Shown: positions 20,335-29,178 of the stretch, one piece after another | Numbering within the stretch: position 1 is the first letter of the stretch | Layout of the letters: every line of letters starts with the position of its first letter | Assembly: GCF_000372725.1 (NCBI RefSeq) | Contig: NW_005201165.1 | Coordinates: forward strand, 247,818 to 311,817 | Direction of reading: 5' to 3' | Origin: Emiliania huxleyi CCMP1516 | Lineage: Eukaryota > Haptophyta > Isochrysidales > Noelaerhabdaceae | Length of the DNA: 64,000 nucleotides | Notes under the pieces: generated by a model | Told to the model about the DNA's origin: nothing | Databases searched by the model: none | The model's input: the letters and a program-made list of their open reading frames with translations, nothing else | Position numbers and translations under genes: made by a program

Positions 20335-23300
20335 ATGTCGTTGCCGTCAGCTAAGGCCGCCGGAGCAGCAGCTCGCGACGCTGTTGCCACGCCTTCGCCC
20401 GGCTCTCTCGACGCGAGCCTGATGCCTTTCCAGCGGGAGGGCGTGCGCCGCATCCTGGCGTGGGACGGGCGCGCCCTACTCGGCGACGAGATGGGTCTTG
20501 GCAAGACGCTGCAGGCCATCGCGGTCGCTCGGCACTACCGGCGAGAGTGGCCGCTGCTCGTTCTCTGCCCGACGTCCATGGCTCACACGTGGGCGGACGA
20601 GCTGGAGCGCTGGTGTCCCGAGCTCGTTCCCGGCCAGATCAACCTCATCAAGAGCCACCACAACGGCGCGCTCTCCTCCGCCGCCGTCACCATCCTTACC
20701 TACGGGCTCGTCACCAACGGCAAGGAGAAGGAGCGGCTCGTCGCGAACGTGATGGCCGCCGGCTTTGCGGTTGTGATCGTCGACGAGGCGCACTACCTCA
20801 AGACGCGCGACTCTGTGCGCACGAAGCTCATCCTCCCCCTTCTCGCGGCGGCGCAGCGCTGCGTCATGCTCACCGGCACGCCCGCGCTCAACCGGCCTGT
20901 CGAGCTGTACCCGCTGCTCAGCACGCTGCGGCCGCAGCAGCCGGCGTGGCGCACGTACAGCGCCTTCGTGCAGCGCTACTGCGCCGCGAAGCCAACCTTC
21001 TTCGGCGGCCGGCGCGGGCTCGACGTGAGCGGCTCGTCGAACGAGGCCGAACTGTACGCGCTGCTCTGCGAGACGCTGATGGTGCGGCGGCTCAAGGCCG
21101 AGGTCCTCGACGAGCTGCCTCCGAAGCAGAGGCAGCGCGTGCTCGTCTCGCTCCCGCCGCAGGCGCGGCTCGCACGCCTCACGAACGAGTCAATCGGCGA
21201 ACCGCTCACCCTTGCACCCTCCGCACCCCCCAGGCGACGCTCGCGCTCGACGCCATCACCCGCGAGGCGGACGCGCTGCCGAGCGGGCCGTCGTTCGAGC
21301 GGCGGAGCCTGCTCTCCAAGTCTGTCGTCGAGTTGGCCGCAGCGAAGGCCGCGCTGACGGCCGAGTACGCGCTCGAGCTCGTCGCCTCGTGCGAGCGGCT
21401 CCTCTTCTTCGCGCACCACATGACGGTGCTGGACGCGGCGGAGCGCGCCGCCGCCGGCAAGGCGGGCGCCTCGCCGCTGCCGCCCTCGTCGCCGCTCACT
21501 TCCCTCCTGCCTCTCTCCCCGCCGCCGCCCGCCCCGCCCGCTGCGTGACTCGCTCACGCCGCCGCCGCCCTCACCGCCGCCGCCCGTGCCGCCAAGGGGG
21601 TGCGCTGCTTGCGCATCGACGGCACGACCCCCTCGAGCGAGCGGCAGTCGCTCGTGCGCGCCTTCGAGGCGGCGCCGCGCGGCTCGCCCGTCCTCTTCCT
21701 CCTCTCGATCACCGCCGCCGGCCAGGGGATCACGCTGACGAGCGCCTGCAACGTGTGCTTTGGCGAGCTGCGCTGGGTGCCGGGCGAGCTGCTCCAGGCG
21801 GAGGACCGCGCGCACCGGATCGGCCAGGCGAACGCGGTCAACATCTTCTACGTGTGCGCAAAGGGGACGGTGGACGAGGCGCGGACCGGCGGCGGCAGAG
21901 GGCCGAGGGCGGTGCGGCCGTGACTCCGCGCCGCGTGGCCGGTAGGCGATGTGGCGCGTGCTGCAGCGCAAGGTGCGCACGCTCGCCACCGCGCTCGACG
22001 GCGAGCAGCGGACGCTCACGGCGGGGCGGGCGGCGTGGGAGGGCGAGGGCGGGGGCGCGGACGGGGCGGAGGGGGAGGAGGACCCGGCGGAGGCGGCGAT
22101 GTGCCTCGACCGCGCGCGCAAGGCGCAGCGCGCCGCCGCGAAGAAGGCGGCCGACCGCGCTGCTTTCGGCCAGCTCTTCCGCCCCCGCGCCGCCTCCACG
22201 CCCGGCGGCGGCAGCAGCGCTGGCCGGGGCGGAGGAGGCTCTCCTTGCCGAGCATCCTGGCGGAGGGCGCCTCTTCACACCTCCAGCCGTGAGCAGGCGG
22301 CTCTCTCGCGGCGTCGGCGGGCGCGGGGACGCCGGAGCAGCCGATCGATCTCGACGGTGGGGAGCCGTCTCGCGACGGGAAGCGCGGCGCCGCCGCCTCC
22401 ACTCCGGAGTCCGAGGCGGAGATGACGACGTGGTTCGCCTTCTCGGCTCTGACCGGCCGGCTGCACGCTTTCGGCGACGCTCCAGAGCCGCTCCCTGGTG
22501 GGATGGGCGCGAACGCGCTGCCGTGCGCCATCGCCGACGCCGACGAGGCCGCGCTGCCCGCCGCGCTGCGCGAGCCTCGCGCCCTCCGCGCCGCACAGCT
22601 CTGGCTTGCGCAGTGGGAGGGGCTGTCGCCGAGCCAGCGTGCGGCCGTGCAGGACCGCCCCGCTCCACTCCAGCTCCACTCCCTCGCCCAGCCTGCGCCT
22701 CTCCCCCGCCCTACTCCCACCCGCCCCCTCTCGCCGAGCGCAGGACCGGCCTGTCAAGAGCCCCGCGCTGGCGGCGTCCTCCGCGGCGGCCGCCGGCAGC
22801 AGCAGCACGACAAGCCACGCCCCGAGCACCGTGCGACAGACCACGGTCCCCTGCGGGGGGAGGGAAGCGGAGCTGTGTGCAGGGTGCACGTGTCGACGCG
22901 CCGCCGCCGCACCCGCCCGTAGGCCGAGCGTTGGGCAGAGTCGCACCGGCCGCCCGGCGTCGTCGAGGTGGACTACGTCACTTGCGACTGGAAGACGAGC
23001 GGCGCGCGGTTGCCCCCTCGCGACACGCCTCGAGGAGCCTTCCACGACCCTTCCCGGAACCTTCCCAGGCGTGCGCGACCCGCGCGTCTGGCGGCAGCAC
23101 TTCTCGCTCCACTCGGGGCGGCCGCTCTGCCTTGTCTGCGTGCAGGAGCATGAGCCGCGGCCCGACTCGCCCTTCTGCTCCGAGGGCTGCGCCGCAAGCT
23201 ACGCCGCCGCCAGCTCGCAGGGCGCGGGCCGCCGGCAGGTCGGCCGCTCTCTCCGCCCCAACCCCCTCCCGTCCCGCGCCGCCTACGCCTCCCTCCCTCC

Positions 23301-23759
23301 ACCGCCCGCCCCGCCAAGGTGTACGACCGCGACCGCGGCGTGTGCGCCGCGTGCGGCTTCGACGCGCACCGGCTCTACCGGCAGATCGCCGCGCTGGCGA
23401 CCGGCCCCGAGCGCATGCAGGTCGCGCCAGCCTGCGGCCCGCGCTCCACGCCTGGCCCACTCCCAACATCCCGGGGGATGCGACCGCAGGCGCTTCAGCG
23501 GACGCACTACCCGACCAAGGGCGACCGGATCGGCCGCCTGCTGCGGGACCCCAAAGAGGGCGACTTTTGGGAGGCCGACCATATCCTACCGGTGGAGGAG
23601 GGCGGCGGGGAGAGCGACCTGAGCAACCTGCAGACCCTCTGCGTCCCCTGCCACGCCGACAAGACGCGCCGGCAGGCGCAGAGCAGCAAGGAGCGCAAGC
23701 GGCAGGCGGCCGCAAAGGGCACCGCCGACCTGCGGAGCTTCTTTGCGGGCAAGGCCTAG
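20335..23759 (+). CDS. ZRANB3: ZRANB3-like annealing helicase / HNH endonuclease
   Basis: SNF2-family fork-remodelling enzyme. Resolved exons: 20335-21171, 21234-21461, 21597-21878, 21946 to about 22200, a start near 22300 to 22646, 22744 onward, 22923-23001, 23069-23238, 23319-23420 and 23490-23759. At least four introns are GC-AG (after 21171, 21461, 21878 and 23001); junctions near 22.2-22.3 and 22.85-22.9 kb are unresolved. Domains in order: helicase motif I GDEMGLGKT, motif II VDEAHYLK, motif III LTGTPALN, motif V SITAAGQGITLT, motif VI QAEDRAHRIGQ; a CLVC...FCSEGC zinc motif; then an HNH module with WEADHILPVEEGGG and LCVPCHADKTRRQA. The order zinc motif then HNH matches animal ZRANB3. 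The C-terminus TADLRSFFAGKA resembles a degenerate PIP box (first Gln absent). Expected nuclear role: replication-fork restart via PCNA. Confidence 0.9.
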
Positions 23760-24229
23760 AGATAGACACATCGACACGCAAGAGTGTCAAGTGTGACAAG
23801 ACTCAAGTAGTCTCAGTCAAGACGCACTCGTTTCGAGAGAGACGCGATGGCGAACATTTACGCTAGTCCCCATGTCCATGTGTGTGCAAAAAAAACCGCT
23901 CGATTTTCACATTTACCACCCACAGCGTGTTTGCATGCACGCGCCGCATGTGCGCACCGCGCCACCACAGCACGTGTATTTTTTGGTTTGCGCGGTGTGT
24001 CTGCGGAGAGCGCAGACAGCCAGACACACAGCCACACAGGGGGACATAAACAAAACAGAAGTAACACATCCGCATATCGGCGAGCTCTACAAACATCACG
24101 ATATCGCGCGTCATTCTAGCATCGAATAAGACAACCCCTTAGTAGGTAGTACACTGTACAGCTCCCCTCCACCCATTCACCTTCCTTCTCCGAGAAGCCT
24201 TCTGGGTCTGGCGGGCGGTGGGATCTGGC
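23760..24229. other. Intergenic between convergent ZRANB3-like and MORN genes
   Basis: AT-richer than flanks and without a supported gene. Contains a poly-A run (about 23888) and the 3' flanks of both genes. Confidence 0.5.
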
Positions 24230-24898
24230 TCACGCGCACGTAGTCACGATGTCAGCAGCTCTTTCCCCGTGGGAGCGCTCCGGGCCGGAGAGCGGCTCTC
24301 GGCTCACGCGCCGACCCTGCTTCCACTCCTCCTGGTACGCTGCGCCGCTGGCCTCCACAAAGATGGCGTAGCCGTGCGGCTTGCCATCGCAGTATTCGCC
24401 CTGATGCTTCGCGCCCGAGCTGAAGTAGTACGTCCCTGTGCCGTGCTTCTTACCCGCGCGCCACGAGCCACCGTAGCAGTCCCCGTTGGCGTAGTGATAG
24501 ACGCCGTGCGAGGGGAAGGAACCTCCGTTCCAGACGCCATCCAGCCGCTCGCCATTGGGGTAGGAGAATGCGCCAGGCCCGTCTGGGTTGCCGTTCGAGT
24601 ACTGCCCTGAAAAGACCTTGCCCGAGCGGAAGAAGTAGCAACCTTCGCCGCTGGGCCGGCCGAGCTGCCAGCCCCCGACGTACCGGTCGCCGTTGACGTA
24701 AGCGTACACCCCTTGGCCGTGCTGCTTCCCAGCCGCCCACTCGCCCGTGTACTTGTCCCCGGAGGTGTAGTAGTACGTGCCGTGACCCTCCCTCTTCCCG
24801 GTGCTGGAGAGGTCTCCGACGTAGCGGTCTCCGTTCTCAAACTCGCTGTTGCCTCGCGCAGGCTCGCCCTCGAGCATACGCTCTCGCTCCGCTGGCAT
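24230..24898 (-). CDS. MORN-repeat protein
   Basis: A 222-residue single-exon frame from a true ATG at 24898. It has seven to eight consecutive MORN repeats of about 23 residues with the Y-x-G-x-[YW]-x-x-G-[KR]-x-x-G-x-G-x-Y pattern, for example GDKYTGEWAAGKQHGQGVYA and GDRYVGGWQLGRPSGEGCYF. After the repeats comes a short tail (QGRRVSREPLSGPERSHGERAAD). No kinase or SET domain is attached. MORN arrays usually mediate membrane or protein contacts, in flagella, cytokinesis or with phospholipids (family knowledge); the specific role is unknown. Upstream lie two copies of the tandem promoter-like repeat shared with the cold-shock gene. Confidence 0.88.
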   Translation of the reverse strand: MPAERERMLEGEPARGNSEFENGDRYVGDLSSTGKREGHGTYYYTSGDKYTGEWAAGKQHGQGVYAYVNGDRYVGGWQLGRPSGEGCYFFRSGKVFSGQYSNGNPDGPGAFSYPNGERLDGVWNGGSFPSHGVYHYANGDCYGGSWRAGKKHGTGTYYFSSGAKHQGEYCDGKPHGYAIFVEASGAAYQEEWKQGRRVSREPLSGPERSHGERAADIVTTCA

Positions 24899-25690
24899 CG
24901 TTGCGTCCACGCTGAGGCAACGTGCGTCCTCCGCACGCAGCAAGGAGAACCGCAAAGTCGTAGTTTATGCGGGGCGCCGCCTTTCAAACCCCGCGCCGCC
25001 CCACCGCACCCCACCCGCTGTGAGCTCCCCACCCCTAAGAGGTTCAGAGCGCGAACACTGGGGGGTCCCTCTCGCATGGGGGGCTGAAGATACGTGCCAC
25101 TCGCCAGCCTGTTCACTCGCGTACGACTCGCACTCATCATAGCAAGCAGCCGCCCCCCGCATCCGACGCAGCCCGGCGGGCGCGGCGGTAAGAAAGAAAG
25201 AAAGAAAACAGACAACCCAAGGGAGGGATGGGAGGACGGCACGCCGCCACCACACAGGGATTTTAAGGAGAGGGGTGTGATGCGCTAGCCGTCGCCCACC
25301 CTAGGGAGTCTGCCTCTTCCTATCTCTTTTCGCAGTCTCTCGCCGCTTCTCGCTGCAACCTTCATGCCACCTCGCGGCGGTAAAGAAAAGAAAGAAAGAA
25401 AACAGACAACCCAAGGGAGGGATGGTGGGAGGACGGCACGCCGCCACCACACAGGGATTTTAAGGAGAGGAGTGTGATGCGCTAGCCGTCGCCCACCCTA
25501 GGGAGTCTGCCTCTTCCTATCTCTTTTCGCAGTCTCTCGCCGATTCTCGCTGCAACCTTCATGCCACCTCGCGGCCGTCCCACTCTCGTCGTTCTCGCGG
25601 CGGTGGCCCCGCACATGCCGGCGGGTATTTCTTTTTTCTCACGGAGCTCGAAGCCGAGCTACACAGCACGCGACCTCCCTACTCACAGAT
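24899..25690. other. Divergent intergenic region (MORN / cold-shock genes)
   Basis: Holds the 5' flanks of both divergent genes and the 195-bp tandem duplication described separately. No gene is supported. Confidence 0.55.
25180..25570. repeat. About 195-bp tandem duplication containing dispersed family A
   Basis: Two near-identical copies (about 25180-25374 and 25376-25570). Each starts GGCGGTAAGAAAGAAAG, then carries AACCCAAGGGAGGGATGG, GGACGGCACGCCGCCACCAC, GGGATTTTAAGGAGAG, CTAGCCGTCGCCCACCCTAG and CTTTTCGCAGTCTCTCGCCG, and ends CCTTCATGCCACCTCGCGGC. Differences are a few bases. The second copy lies about 120 bp upstream of the cold-shock ATG. Confidence 0.9.
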
Positions 25691-26056
25691 ATGGCGCTTC
25701 TCCTCTCCTCGCTGACGAGCGGCCTGACGATCGGAGCCGCGCCGCGCCCTCACGTTGCGCGCGCCGGCATGCCGACCGCTGCGCTTGTCGCTGATGACGA
25801 CAAGGTCCTCACCGGCGCCTGCAAATGGTTCAACTCGGAGAAGGGCTTCGGGTTTGTCTCGGTGGAGGGCGAGGACCAGGATCTCTTTGTGCACCAGACC
25901 GAGATTTACGCGGACGGCTTCCGCTCGCTCGCCGAGGGTGAGCCGCTCGAGTTCAAGTGCACCGAGGACCCGCGCACCGGCAAGCTGCGCGCGATGGGCG
26001 TGACCGGCCCCGGCGGCTCTGTCGTGCAGGGCGCCCCGCGCCGGGACGACTGGTAG
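25691..26056 (+). CDS. Cold-shock-domain protein with N-terminal targeting sequence
   Basis: A 121-residue single-exon protein with a true ATG. Residues 1-35 (MALLLSSLTSGLTIGAAPRP and on) lack acidic residues and look like an organellar transit sequence, mitochondrial or plastid. The cold-shock domain covers about 36-105, starting GACKWFNSEKGFGFVSV (RNP1) followed by QDLFVHQTEI (RNP2), with all key aromatic residues. The tail is Gly/Arg-rich and short. Expected role: single-stranded RNA/DNA binding, possibly an RNA chaperone in an organelle. Plant CSPs usually add zinc knuckles; none is present here. Confidence 0.9.
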   Translation: MALLLSSLTSGLTIGAAPRPHVARAGMPTAALVADDDKVLTGACKWFNSEKGFGFVSVEGEDQDLFVHQTEIYADGFRSLAEGEPLEFKCTEDPRTGKLRAMGVTGPGGSVVQGAPRRDDW

Positions 26057-26758
26057 GGTGGCGTCGAGTGGCAGGAGGTGGCCGCCTCGCGCCGCCCTGC
26101 ACTGGCGGTCGCACCCGCTGGGTAGGACTCTTACTCTTACTCACTCCCCCTCTCTCGCCCCTCTCTCTCGACCTCCCCCTCTCCCCCTCTCCTCTCTCGC
26201 CCCCTCCCTCTCGCACTACTACTCGCTCGCTATCCTAAATGGCTGGTGCCCTATCCGCTGCCCCTGACGGGTTGGGTCTGGGCGTGTATGTGCGGTCGGG
26301 CTGGCGCGGGCCCGGTCTGGCGCGGCGGTGCATAGGGCTCATAGGGCCGCTGTGGGCGCTGGGCCCACAGGTGTGAGGAGAGCGTTGTAGGTGTACATGG
26401 CGAAGAGCCGGAGGGATCGCCCGTGTACACCGCCCGTCCCATATTCCTCTTTTAGCCGCGAACGCCCTCGCAGTCGCACGCGCCTCATATCATGCTCTCT
26501 CAAGCCACAAGCGTCCCAGCTCCCCACCAGCACCTCAGCGGAGCAGACGAGACCACCAGCACCACTGGTCCACCACCACCAGACTACCACCACCACCCTA
26601 TCCCTACCTGCCACACACCTCGTGGTCGTGCGCCCTGGCCCTGGGGGGGCGGGTGAACGGAACGGGCCCCGCGGCCGACCGCCCGACTGGTCGGACACAG
26701 TCACGTGATGCCGGACTGAAGCGTTGACACTGTGAAGAGGCAGAAAGCCCCAGAAATC
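26057..26758. other. Intergenic between cold-shock and SLP-2 genes
   Basis: A CT-rich stretch (about 26125-26225, CCCCCTCTCTC type) follows the cold-shock stop codon. The rest has scattered CACC-rich sequence (about 26560-26600). No supported gene. Confidence 0.5.
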
Positions 26759-28584
26759 ATGCTGGCGCGGCCTCTGGGCAGGGCCGCATCGCGGAGGCTG
26801 CCCAATGCGGCCCTGCGCACGACGCAGAGGCACGTGAGCAACTATTTCGGGCGGATGAGCACGCCATGGAACCCGGTGCGCTCATCGTCGCTGTCGGCTC
26901 AACAGAGTGTGCGGGTTGCTGACGGGCGACGCCCCTCCCGCCTCCGCAGGGCATCGTCGTCGTGCCTCAGCAGATGGCCTGGGTGGTGGAGACATTCGGG
27001 CGGTACGACAAGGTGCTGGAGCCGGGCCTCCGCTTCCTGATCCCGCTGGTGCAGCGCGTGTCTTACGTCTTTTCGCTCAAGGAGGAGGCCATCTCTGTTC
27101 CGAGCCAGACCGCCATCACCCGCGACAACGTGAGCGTGTCCATCGACGGCGTGCTGTTCGTCAAGGTGACGGACGCCTACCGCGCCGCGTACGGCGTCGA
27201 GGACCCCCACTTTGCCGTGACCCAGCTCGCGCAGACGACGATGCGGTCCGAGATTGGCAAGATCACCCTCGACCGGATGTTCGAGGAGAGGGAGGCGCGC
27301 GACGCCCCGCCTCCCCGCCCCACCTGGCGGTTGCACCGCCCCTCTTCCCCCGCGTCACACGCCTACCACGGCGACACCAGGTGCTCAACGTCAACATTGT
27401 GTCGTCGATCAACGCCGCAGCAGCCGACTGGGGCATCCAGTGCTTACGGTACGAGATCCGCGACATCACTCCGCCTCGCGCGATCCGCGCGGCGATGGAG
27501 ATGCAGGCCGAGGCGGAGCGGCGCAAGCGCGCGCTCGTCCTCGACTCGGAGGGCGAGAAGGACGCCGAGGCTCGCAGAGGACACTTCCAGAGACACGTCC
27601 GAGACACGTCCGACACGCGCCCGTCTCATGCACATGTCTGAGAGAGTGGGCACACAGCCTCTCTCTCGGCGAGTGGCTGGCCCGTATGCCCAGCCGAGAA
27701 GCCCACCGCTGCCGCGCGCGCTGCCGTCGCCGCCGCCGGCACCTCCTCCCTCTCCGCCTCTCCGACAGCCCGGCACCGCCTCTCGCCTCGCAGATCAACA
27801 TCGCCACCGGTAAGAAGATGTCTCGCGTCCTCGCCTCGGAGGCCTCGATGCAGGCGAGCAGACACCTCCCCAGACACCCCCACGAGACTCCTCCCAGGGC
27901 ATCCCACCAAACACAAGACTCCTCCCAGACACCTCCCAGACACCTCCCAGACACCTCCCAGACACCTCCCAGATACCTCCCCACACACCTCCCCACACAC
28001 CTCCCACACACCTCCCACACACCTCCCAGACACCTCCCAGACACCTCCCACACACCTCCCACACACCTCCCACACACCTCCCCAGACACCTCCCCAGACA
28101 CCCCAGAGCCTCCGCCCGCCCCTCTCGGCAGGAGCGAATCAACCTCGGCAAGGGCGACGCGGCGGCGGTGGAGGCGCACGCGCAGGCGACTGCCGAGGCG
28201 ACGCGGCTGGTGGCTGGCGCCTTGGGTGCGCGCGACGGGCACGCGGCCACCTCGCTGCGGCTCGCGGAGCAGTACGTGAACGCCTTCAAGGGCATCGCTC
28301 AGGCGGGGAGCACGGTCGTGGTGCCCGCCAACGCAGCGGACGTCGGCTCGATGGTGGCGCAGGCCATGTCGATCTACAAGCACACCCTCCACTCCAACCC
28401 CGCCGCCGCCGCAGCGCCTGGCCCGGCCGAGCGCGCCGAGGCAACCGGCAGCACGGCGCTCGAGGCGGCGGGCGGCGAGCTGGCGGCGGCGGTGGCGGCA
28501 GACGCGGCGGATGCGCCGGAGGATGCGGGCGCGGCGCCTCTAGCCGACGGCGGCGAGACGCGCGGCGATGGCACTCCGAGGTGA
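26759..28584 (+). CDS. SLP2: Stomatin-like protein 2 (mitochondrial SPFH/prohibitin-domain protein)
   Basis: Five exons: 26759-26875, 26950-27294, 27381-27569, 27794-27853 and 28132-28584; phases close to give 387 residues. Intron 1 is GT-AG; introns 2, 3 and 4 are GC-AG (donors GAG|gcgcgc, GAG|gctcgc, CAG|gcgagc). The N-terminus (MLARPLGRAASRRLP) is an Arg-rich mitochondrial presequence. The SPFH domain starts GIVVVPQQMAWVVETFGRYD; next comes GIQCLRYEIRDITPPRAI, the EAERRKRALVLDSEG coiled region, and the SLRLAEQYVNAFKGIA / VPANAADVGSMVAQAM tail, all characteristic of SLP-2. The C-terminal 45 residues are an Ala/Glu/Asp-rich extension. Expected role: cardiolipin-rich inner-membrane scaffold working with prohibitins. 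Intron 4 is a minisatellite. Confidence 0.95.
27860..28125. repeat. ACACCTCCCAG minisatellite filling SLP-2 intron 4
   Basis: More than 15 tandem, slightly degenerate copies of an 11-mer, CACCTCCCAGA or CACCTCCCACA, across almost the whole GC-AG intron. Confidence 0.95.
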
Positions 28585-29178
28585 CGTGTGCCGGCGTGCA
28601 CGTGGGGGGGCGACACGGCTGTCGGCCTGTCCCATGCGTCGCGTTCGCTTGAGCCGGGGGGGTTGAGCAAGCGGCACACGAAGGCGGGGGGAAAGGGGAA
28701 GACTGCATTCACGCGCATGTGGTGGTGAGGGAGGGAGCGTCGGTGTTGGCGCGAGGTGTGAACATTGCTAACCTATTGTGTCTCGTCGGCGTGTCTCGCG
28801 TGGGGCGCGATAAAGCTAACAAAAATTTCTATTAATTATTAATAACACACCGAGTATCAAAATGCGCGGCGGACGGGGGAGGGGGGACAACACATAAAAT
28901 CAGCAATCTCACACAATTTGTGTCGTCAAAGCAAGGCCAAAAAACACAATCATACGTCATCGTTTTCATGATCATATTAGATCTGACAAAAAAGGCAGCG
29001 CACGTGTGTGCTTTGGCCTTCTTGCGCCTCATTTCGCTCGAGAATGGAGAAACGAGAAACTCGTCTCCCGCAGTCCGCACCAGCCACCACACACGCACGA
29101 GACCGACACTGGAAGCGGAACCGGAGAGAGCGTGTGGCAGGTGTGCGTTTCGCGCCTTTCCAAGCAGGGGCGGGAGGG
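28585..29178. other. Intergenic between convergent SLP-2 and kinesin genes
   Basis: AT-rich for this genome at 28800-28990 (AATTTCTATTAATTATTAAT); probably 3' UTR and terminator sequence of both genes. No supported coding frame. Confidence 0.5.

Noticed and set aside
27600-28140. CRISPR-like or Thr-Ser-Gln-Thr-Pro repeat protein in SLP-2 intron 4
   Set aside because: Units are contiguous 11-mers without unique spacers, so it is a minisatellite; the reading lies within an intron.
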